Origin: an uncultured Planctomycetaceae bacterium
GTDB taxonomy: Bacteria; Planctomycetota; Planctomycetia; Pirellulales; Pirellulaceae
Assembly: GCA_903863885.1 (NCBI GenBank)
Contig: CAIPEB010000395.1
Span: forward strand, 1 to 64,000
Length of the DNA: 64,000 nt
Reading direction: 5' to 3'
The translations under genes were made by a program, and so were the position numbers. Below the pieces are notes generated by a model. The model saw only the letters and a list, made by a program, of their open reading frames with translations, was not told the origin of the DNA and did no database searches. Positions within the stretch are counted from its first letter, which is position 1. Each line of letters opens with the position of its first letter. Below are positions 56,001 through 64,000 of the stretch, piece after piece.

Positions 56001-58285
56001 CGCGCAAGGGGACCGTCGTGGCGGTCGCCGAACCGGATCAGCAGAAGCTCATCGAGACCATCATCCAGCAGGTCGAATCGGCCGTGCCGGCGGGCGGAGC
56101 CCTCGAGACCAAGGTGTATCACTTCCAGGAAGGCAGCCCGCTCGCCGCCGTCCAGGCTCTGACGTCGCTCCTTCCCAACGCGAAAATCGCGGCCGATCCG
56201 GCCGGCAAGAACCTCGTTGTCACTGGGACGCAGGATGATCAGCAGGTGGCCAGGTCCACAGTCGATGAAATGGAACAGGCAAGCCTCAAGGACCGCACTT
56301 CGGCCCGCATCTATCGCCTGAAGTCCGCTGACGTCGAGGATGCCTTCGATGTGCTCCAGGCACTCTATCGAACGAGCGCGACGACGCGCGTTTCACTCGA
56401 TCGAAGCCAGCAGGCCATCGTGGTTGTCGCTTCTCCTGTGGAACACGAGATCATCCAGCAGCTTGTGGAAGATATGGACAAGCGAGGCGGGGCGGGCACG
56501 GAAAACAACGTTGTCTCCTATGACCTCGGGGAATCGGACGGCAGAGCCGTGCTGCAGACGCTCCAGGAACTGCTCACCAAGGAAGTCAAAGCGGGCACCG
56601 TGCAGCTTTCACTCCTGGCACAGGACAACAAACTGGTCGCCGTGGCCCGCGAGAAGGAACACGAGACCATCCGCAAAACCGTCGAAGAACTGAAAACCAA
56701 AGACCGCGAACTCGAAGTCTTCCAGCTTCAGGCTGTCGATCCGTTCACCGCCGAACTGGCGATCGAAAGCCTCTTCGGCACCGAGGGCCTCACCAGCGCG
56801 AATGCGCCGTCGATCGAGTCGGATGCCGCGACCCAGCAGCTCTACGTGCGCGGGACCCGCGCTCAGTTGGAGAACATCCGCGACCTGCTGGTCAAAATGG
56901 GCGAGACCCAACTCGTTCAAGCCGGCCCTTTGAAGACCGGTGCGGGGACGCTGCGCGTCGTTCCGTTCCAGGGAGATGCGAGGTCGGCGATGGAGGAAAT
57001 CCAACGGATCTGGCCGCAGTTGCGCAAGAACGAGATCCGCGTGGTGACGCCCTCCGCCGAACCGCGGACGCTGCAGTCGCCCCGTTCCACCACCCCCGAT
57101 CGAAAGAAAACCGACCCTGTCAAGAAACCCGAAGCGGCGCCTTCCCCGAAGTCGAACGGCGCCCACCGTGCAACGCCGCCGAACCAGAATCTGCACAGTC
57201 AGGCCCCCTGGGGCCGAACCGCCAACGCATGGGTGCCGTGTTCGCTGAACGCAGCCGAAGAAGCGGCGTCTGCGGAGACGGGACCTGGGGAGGACAGGCC
57301 GACGTCGGGCGCCGGCGAGGCAAAAGCAGCGGGAGATGCAAAAGCGACGGACTCGGCCGAAAGGCCGTCGGACCCGCCTGCGGCTCCATCCGACGCAATG
57401 CTCCGCGATGCGAATCAAGCCACGAGGGAAGAAGACCAGGACGAGAAGAACGACCAGAAGAAGGAGGCTCCGGCCGTACCGCCCGGGACGCCGGATTCCG
57501 CGACTCCTTCCCCCGTCGTCATCATGCTCGGCGACGGGAGTATCACGATCGCGTCACAGGATCAGGAAGCCCTGAATCAGCTCGAGGCCCTGCTGGCCGC
57601 ACTGGCCCGCGGCACGCGCGGCGTAGGGCGGAACTTCGTGGTGTTCAGCCTGCGAAACACGTCCGCAGTCACCGCCGCTGAGACGATCGAGCGTCTGTTT
57701 CGACAGATCAGCGCCGGAGGCGGCGGCGTCCGCACCGGGACCGGCAAAGTCGTCGCCGTTCCCGATGAACGGTTGAATGCGATTCTGGTCTACGCCAACA
57801 AATCGGATCAGGCGGTCGTCGAGAACCTCGTGCGCATCCTGGACTCGGCCGAGATTCCCGACTCTCTGGCGCTCGTGCGCCCGAAGCTGATCCCCATCAA
57901 GAACACGCGGGCCTCGGAAATCGAAACGGTGTTGAGAAACGTCTATCGCACGCAGCTCAGCATGGGCGGCGGGCGGCGGGCGATGGAAATCCCGCGGGGC
58001 GTGCCATCGGAGATCGTCTCCGTGTTGCGCCAGTTGAACGCGGCCAATTCCGGGCCCCTGTTGAACCTCAGCGTCGATGAACAGACCAACACGCTGATCG
58101 TGCTGGCACCGACGGACCTCGTCGATGAGATCTCCGAACTGGTTGCCCAGTTGGACGAGGCCGCGCTGCAGGAGAACCCGGTCCAGACGATGCGGATTCT
58201 CTCCCTGAAAAAGATCAACGCATCGCGACTCGAACAGTCGCTCGATGAACTGCTGAGGTCGCGGCGGCGGCGTGCGGCACCGTAG
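47036..58285 (+). CDS. Giant exported protein with about 49 tandem secretin-N-domain-like modules
   Basis: A 3749-residue exported protein. Residues 1-27 are a signal peptide (WSLMLALAVSCDAICAVGAE) and about 28-110 a Pro/Ala/Lys linker. Residues about 112-185 form an STN-like domain (FQKWTEVLDWFAQQAELSLV). From about 205 the protein is a nearly unbroken chain of about 49 modules of some 65 residues, each with a strand such as VYPLKNAD, a helix, a central pair D-x-x-x-x-x-V-V-x-A and E-D-H-x-x-I-x-x-x-V-x-Q-L, as in the NolW/secretin-N fold. Residues about 3340-3488 are a charged linker; two further N-domain-like modules end the chain (to 3718). No secretin pore segment is visible, and the end is RRRRAAP. 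GAGGAG precedes the ATG. It may stack as a long periplasmic tube or wall; this is inference. Confidence 0.88.
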   Translation: MYVFAKFNWSLMLALAVSCDAICAVGAEPAPAPAPAPAPAAKPEAKPAPAPAAAPEAKPAAAAEAKPATPPAPEAKPATAAPAATPAPAPEAKPAAAPDAKPAPEAKPIKVQFSFRFQKWTEVLDWFAQQAELSLVMDSPPPGTFNYTDNKEFTVTEALDLLNSVLLTKGYTLIHEGRMLRVLNTADGIPPDVVPRVKLDELDKRGNFELVTVEFPLGRRDTDAVRSEISHLLSPLGTVVVLPQTKQIIVTERAGMMRAIAAIVQGIPETPVPATPPTPEKSALQIYPLKNSDPTKVSEILLKLFPSVTMVADTQAKQVSAYGTPSQHAEIKKMIDQMEANEPPDVQPRLEVYPLTAHLMNATAIRRRRAEPGTFEATLLSQLQAAAPEMRLLVDSAARKLLAWGTPKQHESLKQALDKLAEQSKPDAPKQVETYRITKMDPTSVQTLLTSLFPLIDVTLDATTRTIVVSATAEDQLAVKNLIDQLQPATPRADSPELRILPLKETPPTNLTTVLKDLVPSASVTLAADGLRLLVVASPTDQETIKKTVDQLEQPATPKVRATLKYYPVTPSQRTRFDAILKDLTTDLPGLRIIEDAEPGELAVWARPEQHEVLAQILEELKHDVPADQQYQLFVHPINAEIAVRITTVLTELYPKLKIIKEPGADRMLLWTSPPQFEKIKKTLEELQSQAASEQTPEFRSLSLRGVDTTTAMTQLQAAVPEAKLSLDKDSGKMIVWATPRNHEKLAKALEQLTGAMATTSQRQLELFALNKVEPTAALSLLQSLLPEAKLTLDSANSKIIALGSPEDLRAVRALLDQLREGGKDTNAAVLEFYPLERALDAATQAVITKLVPAAQLTVLEDRLLVVASPDDQEKVKKTLTDVISETPVNQRSTLVIYPVTAAQKKRIQAVATSLTKELPGVQLISDSEPGELAVWAKPAQHAVFRGILEQFVGDSAEGEQEQLVAYQLQVADVTKAKEILTEMYPTAKFVVDVEANRLMVWAKSKQQESIKASVTELDQGTPVERKEKFMIYPMPDADGRTLLPLLQELAPKAKVSYDPVARTLTVWAKPKDQQAISEIVKQAEAGGDAAVRSGVQVYPGPIENLDDTVTLLRALTPNAKIVVSTATGSLTAFATPREQETIKSTLEQLKAKGADAERSVQGFKLDSMTAERAIPLLQAVVPGVTFAPRRDPQKFIAWGRKDQLEKVTKIVEQIQSEGGYEKLSVKSYTLKSTSASVILPMLSRGVPAANITPGADPRELIVWATEADHKSIADAIQELDASYEQGALTIYPVKGLTGSAAVALLATAVPAAKVSASADPQKILVWAKPEDHQIVKELLDQIEQQGKASDRVLTVYPLKDADMDAVQTALKPVLGTDVDVVKDTVRKSLVVWATPADHEKIKTTLEQLIKDLPEPEKDVARIYHFENAAASTAYYAIYRLLPKATVALDSVGNNVIVTGSAKDHETLASTLAELDKVGNSQGNVKIYPLKSADLASAYSLLQTLFRQYSDVTFTMDTKNRSIMVLAPEERQANVQKVIAQLEEQGTAQSRMLMVYPLKDADLDAMQAAIKSVTGTDTEVVKDTIRKCLVVWGTATDHEKIKTTLAQLVKDLPEPEKEIAKVYHFQNAAATAAYYAIYRLLPKAMVSLDSVGNNVVVTGSAKDHELLATTLEQLEQLGGSQANVQIHPLKNADVTATYTILQTILRQYADVTLTPDPRSHSIVAVAPPERQKQIEKIIQQFDEQGSREDRVITVYPLNTEDATTFTKLLTPFLEQGVTYSQDARRKSLIVWATAEQHAKIRDAFQQLAVELPEPETLSTEVYHFKNATAYAAYTALPRLVPEAIIGLDTTGNNLVITASSKDHATIRASVEQLDKAGASDTPEAKVYPLKTSDPASIVTLLQTLFTGERKVSFTADLKHRSVVVAAPAERQPFIQQVIDQVEAGAAGGVAATTKVYRFKVASPYAAYLALYSLLTNARMGYDLTAKTLVVTGSPEDHETVAAVVKDMEAAGAEKQAVIEVYPLDSADPTSAATALQATFRTDDAVRISVDTKTKAIVSVAPAEQQKQIAELIKRIEAAGPAASALKTQVYHLKNSTAYAAYLALPRLVPDAIIGLDTTGNNLVVTAVEKDHAAVRETVEQLDKAGASDTAEAKVYPLKSSDPASLVTLLQTLFTGERKISFTADLKRRSVVAAAPADRQPFIKQVIEQIEAGAAEGTAAKTVVYRFKNSSPYAAYLALYTQFPNSRMGYDLTAKTLVVTGSAEDQEGVAAVVKDMEEAGLEKQAVVEVYPLATADPTSVATALQTTFRADDTVRISVDTKTKAIVSVAPAEQQKQIAEMIKRIEAAGPAAGDLKTEVYHFKNATASAAYTALPRLVPDAIIGLDTTGNNLIVTAVEKDHATIRASVEQLDKAGAADTAEAKVYPLKSSDPTTIVTLLQTLFTGERKISFTADLKHRAVIAAAPADRQPVIKQVIEQIEAGSADGAATTTQVYRLKNSSPYAAYLALTSLLTTARMGYDLTAKTLVVTGTAEDHQTVGAVVKDMEAAGEEKKATVQVHHLATADPTSVATALQASFRADDTVRISVDARSRSIVSVAPEEQQKQITEMIKQIEGAGPGADALKTEVYHFKFSTPVAAYRALTTLLPNVQLGYDVEGKNLVATATPEEHKTIKALVDRMEQSSEADRGTMQHYRLQTAEPRAVYNVLQGLYQSDSTVRVSLDIANRAVAVVASPEQQKFIKDMIDQMEAQDASRADWATQVYHFKAASPDAAMETLQRIVPNARLVVDTRGANLVVTASEEDHATVKTTVDEMDKAGMEARGSLQVYPLKNGNPKSVYDALSRLYVSDRETRISFDERSGAIVVVATPEQHESIRTVIEQLEAQGSGQKGWSTQVYRLKKTDPRAAQQSLTVLLPAAEIAFDVRSRTLIVTASEEDQKTVKSAVDQMDQAVTLNEPAARVYPVKTANPADVLRVLQSLFAADPAVQISADPRKGTVVAVAEPDQQKLIETIIQQVESAVPAGGALETKVYHFQEGSPLAAVQALTSLLPNAKIAADPAGKNLVVTGTQDDQQVARSTVDEMEQASLKDRTSARIYRLKSADVEDAFDVLQALYRTSATTRVSLDRSQQAIVVVASPVEHEIIQQLVEDMDKRGGAGTENNVVSYDLGESDGRAVLQTLQELLTKEVKAGTVQLSLLAQDNKLVAVAREKEHETIRKTVEELKTKDRELEVFQLQAVDPFTAELAIESLFGTEGLTSANAPSIESDAATQQLYVRGTRAQLENIRDLLVKMGETQLVQAGPLKTGAGTLRVVPFQGDARSAMEEIQRIWPQLRKNEIRVVTPSAEPRTLQSPRSTTPDRKKTDPVKKPEAAPSPKSNGAHRATPPNQNLHSQAPWGRTANAWVPCSLNAAEEAASAETGPGEDRPTSGAGEAKAAGDAKATDSAERPSDPPAAPSDAMLRDANQATREEDQDEKNDQKKEAPAVPPGTPDSATPSPVVIMLGDGSITIASQDQEALNQLEALLAALARGTRGVGRNFVVFSLRNTSAVTAAETIERLFRQISAGGGGVRTGTGKVVAVPDERLNAILVYANKSDQAVVENLVRILDSAEIPDSLALVRPKLIPIKNTRASEIETVLRNVYRTQLSMGGGRRAMEIPRGVPSEIVSVLRQLNAANSGPLLNLSVDEQTNTLIVLAPTDLVDEISELVAQLDEAALQENPVQTMRILSLKKINASRLEQSLDELLRSRRRRAAP
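51092..52285 (+). repeat. Tandem 597-bp in-frame duplication (two units) in giant gene
   Basis: Units start at 51092 and 51689, and the next homologous start is at 52286, so both are exactly 597 bp (199 residues, three modules). Each opens with a module of the type VYPLKDAD, continues with IYHFENAAA/VYHFQNAAA and closes with an IYPLKSAD-type module. Confidence 0.9.
52493..54904 (+). repeat. Tandem 804-bp in-frame repeat (three units) in giant gene
   Basis: Homologous modules open at 52493, 53297, 54101 and again at 54905, giving three consecutive units of exactly 804 bp (268 residues, four modules). Unit openings read EVYHFKNATAYAAY, QVYHLKNSTAYAAY and EVYHFKNATASAAY. The copies are highly similar, so they look recent. 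Confidence 0.93.
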
Positions 58286-58310
58286 CCGCAGCGTCAGGCC
58301 GGCGGTCAAT

Positions 58311-59276
58311 TCACTCGCGCCGCCGGCGCCGTTCGCCTTTCGGTGCGTCGTCGCCTCTGGGGGATTCCTTAGATGCGTCCTTGGCCGTTTCTTTGGATGA
58401 ATCGGCCGAGTTTTCCGGCTTTTTCTCGGGGATTTCGACCTTCGGCCGGATGAGCTGCGGCTTGCGGCCCAGGGCCTCGTCCGTCGTGATGACCCCGTCT
58501 CCGTCGCGGTCCAGCTTCTTGAATTCCGCGAGCGAGCTTGCGGTCACCTCGTTCGAATACTCGGCCAACGTGATCTGGCCGTCGCCGTCCTTGTCCTGCG
58601 CGTAGAACCAGGCCGGCAGTCCCCCGGGCAGCCTCCCGGCGGGCACAAAGAACTTGGTATCGCGGCGTCGCGCCACCGGCTTGGGCGGCTGAGCTTCGGC
58701 GGGCGGACTGGCTGCAGCCGCTGGGTCAGCGGGCGTTGCCGGAGCGGGGGCGGCTGCGGCGGCCGTCGGAGCTGCCTGCGGGTTGTCCGCTCCCGGCTTG
58801 GGCGGCGGCAGCTGGTTCGCCGAGGATTTCGGCTGCAGCAACGGCGGCTCCTCGGCAACGGTGACTTCCGGGAAGACAACTCGCAGCTGCCGCTTCGACG
58901 CGAAACTCGTTACGTACGCTTCGAACTCGTCGCGGGTAATCACTCCGTCTCGATTGGTGTCGAGCAGTTCCGGATGGCCCTGCATCCCGGCCCATTCGGC
59001 CTGCTGAAGTTGCCCGTCTCCGTTCTTGTCGTACGCGCGAATGACACGCTCCACGTATCGTTGGACCTTTGCTGTCGCCGTCGGTCCGGAAGGGCGAACC
59101 GGCGGGCGGCTCGGCGCGGACGCCAGCGATTGTTCGGCCGAATTCAGGCCTTCGCAGGGCAGGAATGCGGCGGTCGAGAGCAGAAAGAAAGCCAGAAGAA
59201 ACCACGGATCACAAAGAACTTGCGTCGCGATAGGGCGTCGAGACAGCATTTTGGGGTTGCATTTGAGATCGCACAT
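58311..59276 (-). CDS. Exported EF-hand protein
   Basis: A 321-residue exported calcium-binding protein. A hydrophobic signal segment lies at about 22-40 (LCDPWFLLAFFLLSTAAFL). Four EF-hand loops are visible: DKNGDGQLQQAEW (from 83), DTNRDGVITRDEF (from 106), DKDGDGQITLAEY (from 228) and DRDGDGVITTDEA (from 256). A long Pro/Ala-rich linker of about 70 residues separates the two pairs. The tail is Lys/Glu/Arg-rich. The start used is ATG at 59276; ATG at 59249 is an alternative. It sits between the giant repeat gene (convergent, 25 bp apart) and gspE (divergent). Secreted EF-hand proteins are common in planctomycetes; a role with the secretion locus is not shown. Confidence 0.85.
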   Translation of the reverse strand: MCDLKCNPKMLSRRPIATQVLCDPWFLLAFFLLSTAAFLPCEGLNSAEQSLASAPSRPPVRPSGPTATAKVQRYVERVIRAYDKNGDGQLQQAEWAGMQGHPELLDTNRDGVITRDEFEAYVTSFASKRQLRVVFPEVTVAEEPPLLQPKSSANQLPPPKPGADNPQAAPTAAAAAPAPATPADPAAAASPPAEAQPPKPVARRRDTKFFVPAGRLPGGLPAWFYAQDKDGDGQITLAEYSNEVTASSLAEFKKLDRDGDGVITTDEALGRKPQLIRPKVEIPEKKPENSADSSKETAKDASKESPRGDDAPKGERRRRRE

Positions 59277-59659
59277 AGGTTACTTCTCTGCAAATGGCCT
59301 CAATTAAGTGGCCACCCACAAGGAGGGGTGAAGTATTGACTGGCGATGCAAGTGTGTTTAGTATTCTAATCACAGCGGCCGAAACTAGCACACCGCTGCG
59401 ATTGGTTTACGCGATTCGTTTACGCAATCGTTAAGCAGAATGATCCGGCCTTTGGGCGACACCGACTCGCCCCTGAAATCACGCCCTCCGACCTCCGAAT
59501 TTTTATCCTGCCTGCATCATCCCTGAGTCGGTCGTCCGGATCGAAATTGGAAACTCGCTGCAAGACTTGAAGTCTTACCGCTGGCTGGCGGCAGCTTCCG
59601 CGTTGATGCTGCGTACCTGTCCAGGGGTAATCATTGTCATAGTCATCAATAGGGATGCC
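59277..59659. other. Divergent spacer upstream of gspE
   Basis: About 380 bp between the EF-hand gene and gspE. It contains the promoter candidate at 59336-59364 and an AGGAGGGG stretch near 59321. A TGGCC/GGCCA inverted repeat lies just upstream (59295-59314). No gene is seen. Confidence 0.5.
59336..59364 (+). promoter_or_regulatory. Sigma-70-type promoter candidate for the gsp genes
   Basis: TTGACT (59336-59341), a 17-bp spacer and TAGTAT (59359-59364) match the -35/-10 consensus at 5/6 and 4/6 positions. It lies about 295 bp before the gspE start, so a long leader is implied. Confidence 0.5.
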
Positions 59660-61351
<1,692 letters not shown>

Positions 61352-61426
61352 ACGCACACGGGCGACAAGCAACACGGATGAACTGAGAAACTGAAGCAGA
61401 GATTCTGACGGCGACAGACCACTACC

Positions 61427-62647
61427 ATGCCTGAATTCAGCTACACAGCACGAACGCTCGCGGGAGAGCAGGTGACCGGCGCGATAGTCGCCGAGAACCG
61501 GCGCGATGCGCTTACGGCGCTGTTCGATCGCTCGCTCTTCCCGATGAAGGTCGAGAGCAGCGAGTCGGTCGGGGCAAAGTGGCAGCGGATCATGTCGACT
61601 CGCCGCCGCATCAAGACGGACATTATTGCGACGAACCTGACGCAGTTGGCGGACCTGCTGCAGAACGGCGTTCCGCTGCTCACGTCGCTGCGGCTTCTCT
61701 CCGAACAATCGACGCATCCGGGGCTGGCCGAGGTGCTGCGCGATGTTCATGACCGGGTTGCGGACGGCTTGTCGCTGGACAAGGCGATGGTGCGGCACCC
61801 GCACGTATTCGACGAATTGACGGCGAGCATGGTGCGGGCCGGTTCCGAAGGCGCGTTTCTCGAGGAGGCGCTGCAGCGGACGGCCGACTTCATGCAACTG
61901 CAGCAGGAACTCAAGAGCCGCCTGGTGGGGGCCATGGCCTATCCGGCGTTTCTCGCCGTGACGGGGTTCGTGGTCACGCTGGTGCTGGTGGTGTTTTTCG
62001 TGCCGAAATTCGCAGGGCTGTTTCAGAGCCTCGAGCGAGCCGGCGGATTGCCGGCGGCCACCGTGGCTTTGCTGGCGTTGAGCGATTTCCTGAGGGACTA
62101 CGGGCTGTTCGTCGGCATCGGCGCTTTCATGCTGATTTCCTGGGTGCGGCGCTGGTTGCGCAAACCTCAGGGCCGCCTTCTGGCCGACCGCTGGAAACTG
62201 CGGATTCCGGTGGCGGGACCGATCTTCCTGAATTATGCCGTGTCGCGATTCTGCCGCGTGCTCGGCACTCTGCTGCGCAACGGCGTTCCGCTGCTCAAGT
62301 CGCTGGAAATCAGCAGCGAGTCGGCGGGGAACCTGGTGCTGGCCAAGGCGATTACCGCTTCGGCGGAAAATATATCCACGGGCAACACGCTCTCTCGTCC
62401 GCTGGCCAATTGCGGACTGATTCCCAAGGCGGTCATGGCGATGATCAGCGTGGCGGAAGAATCCAACAATCTCGACAACGTGCTCGTGAATATCGCCGAC
62501 GGGATCGATCGCAAGGCGGCTCGCCAGCTGGACATCATGGTGCGCCTTGTGGAGCCGGCGATGCTGCTGGTGATGGGTACGGTCATCCTGTTCGTGTTGA
62601 CCGCGCTGCTGCTTCCGATTTTCGACATGAGTGCGGCTCTGGGGTGA
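61427..62647 (+). CDS. gspF: Type II secretion inner-membrane platform protein GspF
   Basis: A 406-residue inner-membrane protein starting MPEFSYTARTLAGEQVTGAI, the usual GspF/PilC opening. Two homologous T2SSF domains lie at about 65-190 (QLADLLQNGVPLLTSLRLLS) and 268-395 (VLGTLLRNGVPLLKSLEI). Membrane helices are at about 170-195, 215-240 and 375-400 (LLVMGTVILFVLTALLLPI). It anchors the GspE ATPase to the membrane. The start codon lies 75 bp after the gspE stop, and gspG starts 71 bp after its stop. Confidence 0.95.
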   Translation: MPEFSYTARTLAGEQVTGAIVAENRRDALTALFDRSLFPMKVESSESVGAKWQRIMSTRRRIKTDIIATNLTQLADLLQNGVPLLTSLRLLSEQSTHPGLAEVLRDVHDRVADGLSLDKAMVRHPHVFDELTASMVRAGSEGAFLEEALQRTADFMQLQQELKSRLVGAMAYPAFLAVTGFVVTLVLVVFFVPKFAGLFQSLERAGGLPAATVALLALSDFLRDYGLFVGIGAFMLISWVRRWLRKPQGRLLADRWKLRIPVAGPIFLNYAVSRFCRVLGTLLRNGVPLLKSLEISSESAGNLVLAKAITASAENISTGNTLSRPLANCGLIPKAVMAMISVAEESNNLDNVLVNIADGIDRKAARQLDIMVRLVEPAMLLVMGTVILFVLTALLLPIFDMSAALG

Positions 62648-62718
62648 GCCGTCCGATGGGAACCGCTGCCGCGTCGAATCCCGCTCGACCGGCGGCCAAG
62701 GGGTGAAGGAACTTGACG

Positions 62719-63330
62719 ATGAAGAAGACCGCAAACAACCGCAACCTGCCAAGGCAGGGCTTCACATTGGTCGAGATGCTGGTGGTGCTGGCCATCCTCG
62801 TGCTGCTCGTCGGCATGGTGGCGCCTCGCGTGCTCAAATCTCAGAAGAAGGCTGATGCGAGCAACGCCAAGGCTCAGATCGGCATGTTCCGCACATGCCT
62901 CGACCGTTACGCAATCGACATGAAGACCTATCCGTCAACCGAACAGGGCCTGAATGCCCTGATCAAGAAACCGGAAGGCGATGCCGGCTCGGCAGAACCC
63001 GCCGCGGCTGCCGCGCCGGTCGACGGCGAAAAGAGCGGAGCGGGCGGCGAATCGTCTTCCGGTCCGAGTTCCGGCTGGGACGGACCGTACGTCAATCAGG
63101 ACAGCATCCCCAAGGATCCCTGGGGTAATGCATATCAATACGAGTATCCGCCTACCCATGGACAGGGTGAATACCCGGACATCTGGTCGCTCGGACCGGA
63201 TGGCCAGGATGGCACGGAGGACGACATCGTGAGTTGGAGTAACACCGATGGCAACAGAGACGCAGCATCAGGAAGTGACAGCCAATCGCCACCAAGACCT
63301 GCACCGGCCAAGGGCGGTGCCAATGAATAA
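62719..63330 (+). CDS. gspG: Type II secretion major pseudopilin GspG
   Basis: A 203-residue prepilin-type protein. The leader MKKTANNRNLPRQG is followed by the cleavage site between G14 and F15 and the helix FTLVEMLVVLAILVLLVGM with Glu5 of the mature protein. The pseudopilin core includes FRTCLDRYAIDMKTYPSTEQG, WDGPYVNQDSIPKDPWGNAYQY and IWSLGPDGQDGTEDDIVSW. Compared with usual GspG (about 140 residues) it has a roughly 33-residue Gly/Ser/Ala insertion before WDGPY and a disordered C-terminal tail. GAAGGAACT precedes the ATG. It overlaps the next gene by eight bases. Confidence 0.94.
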   Translation: MKKTANNRNLPRQGFTLVEMLVVLAILVLLVGMVAPRVLKSQKKADASNAKAQIGMFRTCLDRYAIDMKTYPSTEQGLNALIKKPEGDAGSAEPAAAAAPVDGEKSGAGGESSSGPSSGWDGPYVNQDSIPKDPWGNAYQYEYPPTHGQGEYPDIWSLGPDGQDGTEDDIVSWSNTDGNRDAASGSDSQSPPRPAPAKGGANE

Positions 63331-64000
63331 GCCATCTCGCGGATATACGCTCAACGAGATGCTTATCGTAGTCGCGGTTCTGGCGGCGCTGGCCACCATG
63401 TCGTGGCCGGCTCTCCGCAAGCCTCTTGCAAGGCATCGCCTCACCTCCGCCGCCAAACAGTTGCGGGCGGAGTTGATGCGTACTCGACTGCACGCGATCC
63501 AGCGCGGCGAGCCGATGGAGTTCCGGTATGTGCCGGGTTCGGCGCAATATCGCGTGCGTGCCGTGCGGTCGGTCTGCGGTGAACGGTCTGCCGCCGCGAA
63601 CAGCGAATCGGCCTGGCAGGGAGGTTTCTCCAACGCCGTGGACGACCTGCGCGTGGAAACGAGCAGCAGCGAGGGTGCGGTCGCCGCGCCCGCCGAGGAA
63701 GAAGCAAGCGCGCTGCCGGAAGAGATCACGTTTGCACAGGTTTGCGCCTCGGCCGAGGGCGGAATTATCGAACCGGCCGCCGCTGAGCCCGCTCCAGGAC
63801 CGATCGCCGGCGATTCGCTGCTCGAAACGTCCGACGGGACCGCGGCAGAAGACTGGTCTCAGCCGGTCGTGTTTTATCCGAACGGCCGAAGTACCGACGC
63901 GGAAATTTCGCTCGTAGGCGAGCGGGATTACCACGTGCGGTTGAGCCTTCGCGGCGCGACCGGAACGGTCACGGTAGGCAATGTGGAACTCCCGTCCGAG
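63323..64000 (+). CDS. gspH: GspH/FimT-like minor pseudopilin (3' end outside window)
   Basis: At least 226 residues, open at the window edge. It opens MNKPSRGYTLNEMLIVVAV with a prepilin cleavage between G7 and Y8 and Glu at mature position 5. The body has LTSAAKQLRAELMRTRLHAIQRG and EFRYVPGSAQYRVR, the GspH/FimT core, then an acidic Ala/Glu-rich insert and SQPVVFYPNGRSTDAEISLVG. The ATG overlaps the gspG stop (ATGAATAA), so the two are co-translated. It would cap or prime the pseudopilus. The family call is well supported, but which minor pseudopilin it replaces is less certain. Confidence 0.85.
   Translation, partial: MNKPSRGYTLNEMLIVVAVLAALATMSWPALRKPLARHRLTSAAKQLRAELMRTRLHAIQRGEPMEFRYVPGSAQYRVRAVRSVCGERSAAANSESAWQGGFSNAVDDLRVETSSSEGAVAAPAEEEASALPEEITFAQVCASAEGGIIEPAAAEPAPGPIAGDSLLETSDGTAAEDWSQPVVFYPNGRSTDAEISLVGERDYHVRLSLRGATGTVTVGNVELPSE

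Noticed and set aside
50732-56122. 1796-residue minus-strand open frame opposite the same gene
   Set aside because: Same reason: repetitive antisense with no signal peptide, start context or family features.
58298-58327. GCCGGCGG/CCGCCGGC inverted repeat between giant gene and EF-hand gene
   Set aside because: Short GC palindromes are frequent in this DNA and the right arm lies inside the EF-hand coding end; no T-run supports termination.

Overview
The window looks like chromosomal DNA of a GC-rich planctomycete, probably from the Pirellulales or a related order. This is inferred from the gene content: a giant secreted protein with the planctomycete-style long N-terminus (FESLETRQLM), a BBP7-type outer-membrane barrel, DUF1080 proteins, a Tat-exported sugar-phosphate isomerase-like protein, a Gfo/Idh/MocA oxidoreductase, a CE15-like esterase, proteins with planctomycete-style low-complexity linkers, and pyrophosphate-type phosphofructokinase. 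I see no rRNA, tRNA, CRISPR array, prophage or insertion sequence.

Layout. 1-2560 (minus): an ECF sigma factor overlapping a truncated anti-sigma-like gene, then rlmN overlapping a small deoxyribosyltransferase-like gene. 2865-5051 (plus): an M20 peptidase overlapping a BFD-type [2Fe-2S] protein, then a small exported protein. 5107-10703: dihydroorotase, CE15-like esterase, an exported thioredoxin/trypsin-like fusion and a lone HicB-like protein. 11031-22880: mostly housekeeping genes (metG, a dehydrogenase, a zinc-ribbon membrane protein, a thioredoxin-TPR protein, panD, two M24 peptidases, accB, accC, phosphofructokinase). 22964-30775 (minus): a 2603-residue surface or secreted protein with a subtilase-like domain, facing the phosphofructokinase gene across a strong hairpin terminator. 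31277-34591 (minus): BBP7 barrel, sulfite-oxidase-like protein and threonine aldolase. 34968-38154 (plus): hisD, hisC, hisB. 38460-46690: a propeller protein with three internal PDZ domains, a histidine kinase with a cysteine-bearing PAS domain, a small unknown, two DUF1080 proteins and a Tat-type isomerase-like protein.

The most unusual part is 47036-64000. A single 11.25-kb gene encodes 3749 residues: a signal peptide, a Pro/Ala linker, an STN-like domain and about 49 tandem secretin-N-domain-like modules of about 65 residues, with no recognisable secretin pore domain. Its middle contains higher-order in-frame duplications with exact periods of 597 and 804 bp. It is followed by a convergent EF-hand protein and then gspE, gspF, gspG and a gspH/fimT-like gene that runs off the window. 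The gene content suggests a type II secretion or pilus-like machine with a periplasmic partner of extreme length. The physical link is inference from gene order.

A second theme is a dispersed composite intergenic repeat. It has GATGCCG-type units followed by GACTCCA units in a fixed polarity. Seven copies occur, all in gaps between genes or abutting stop codons.
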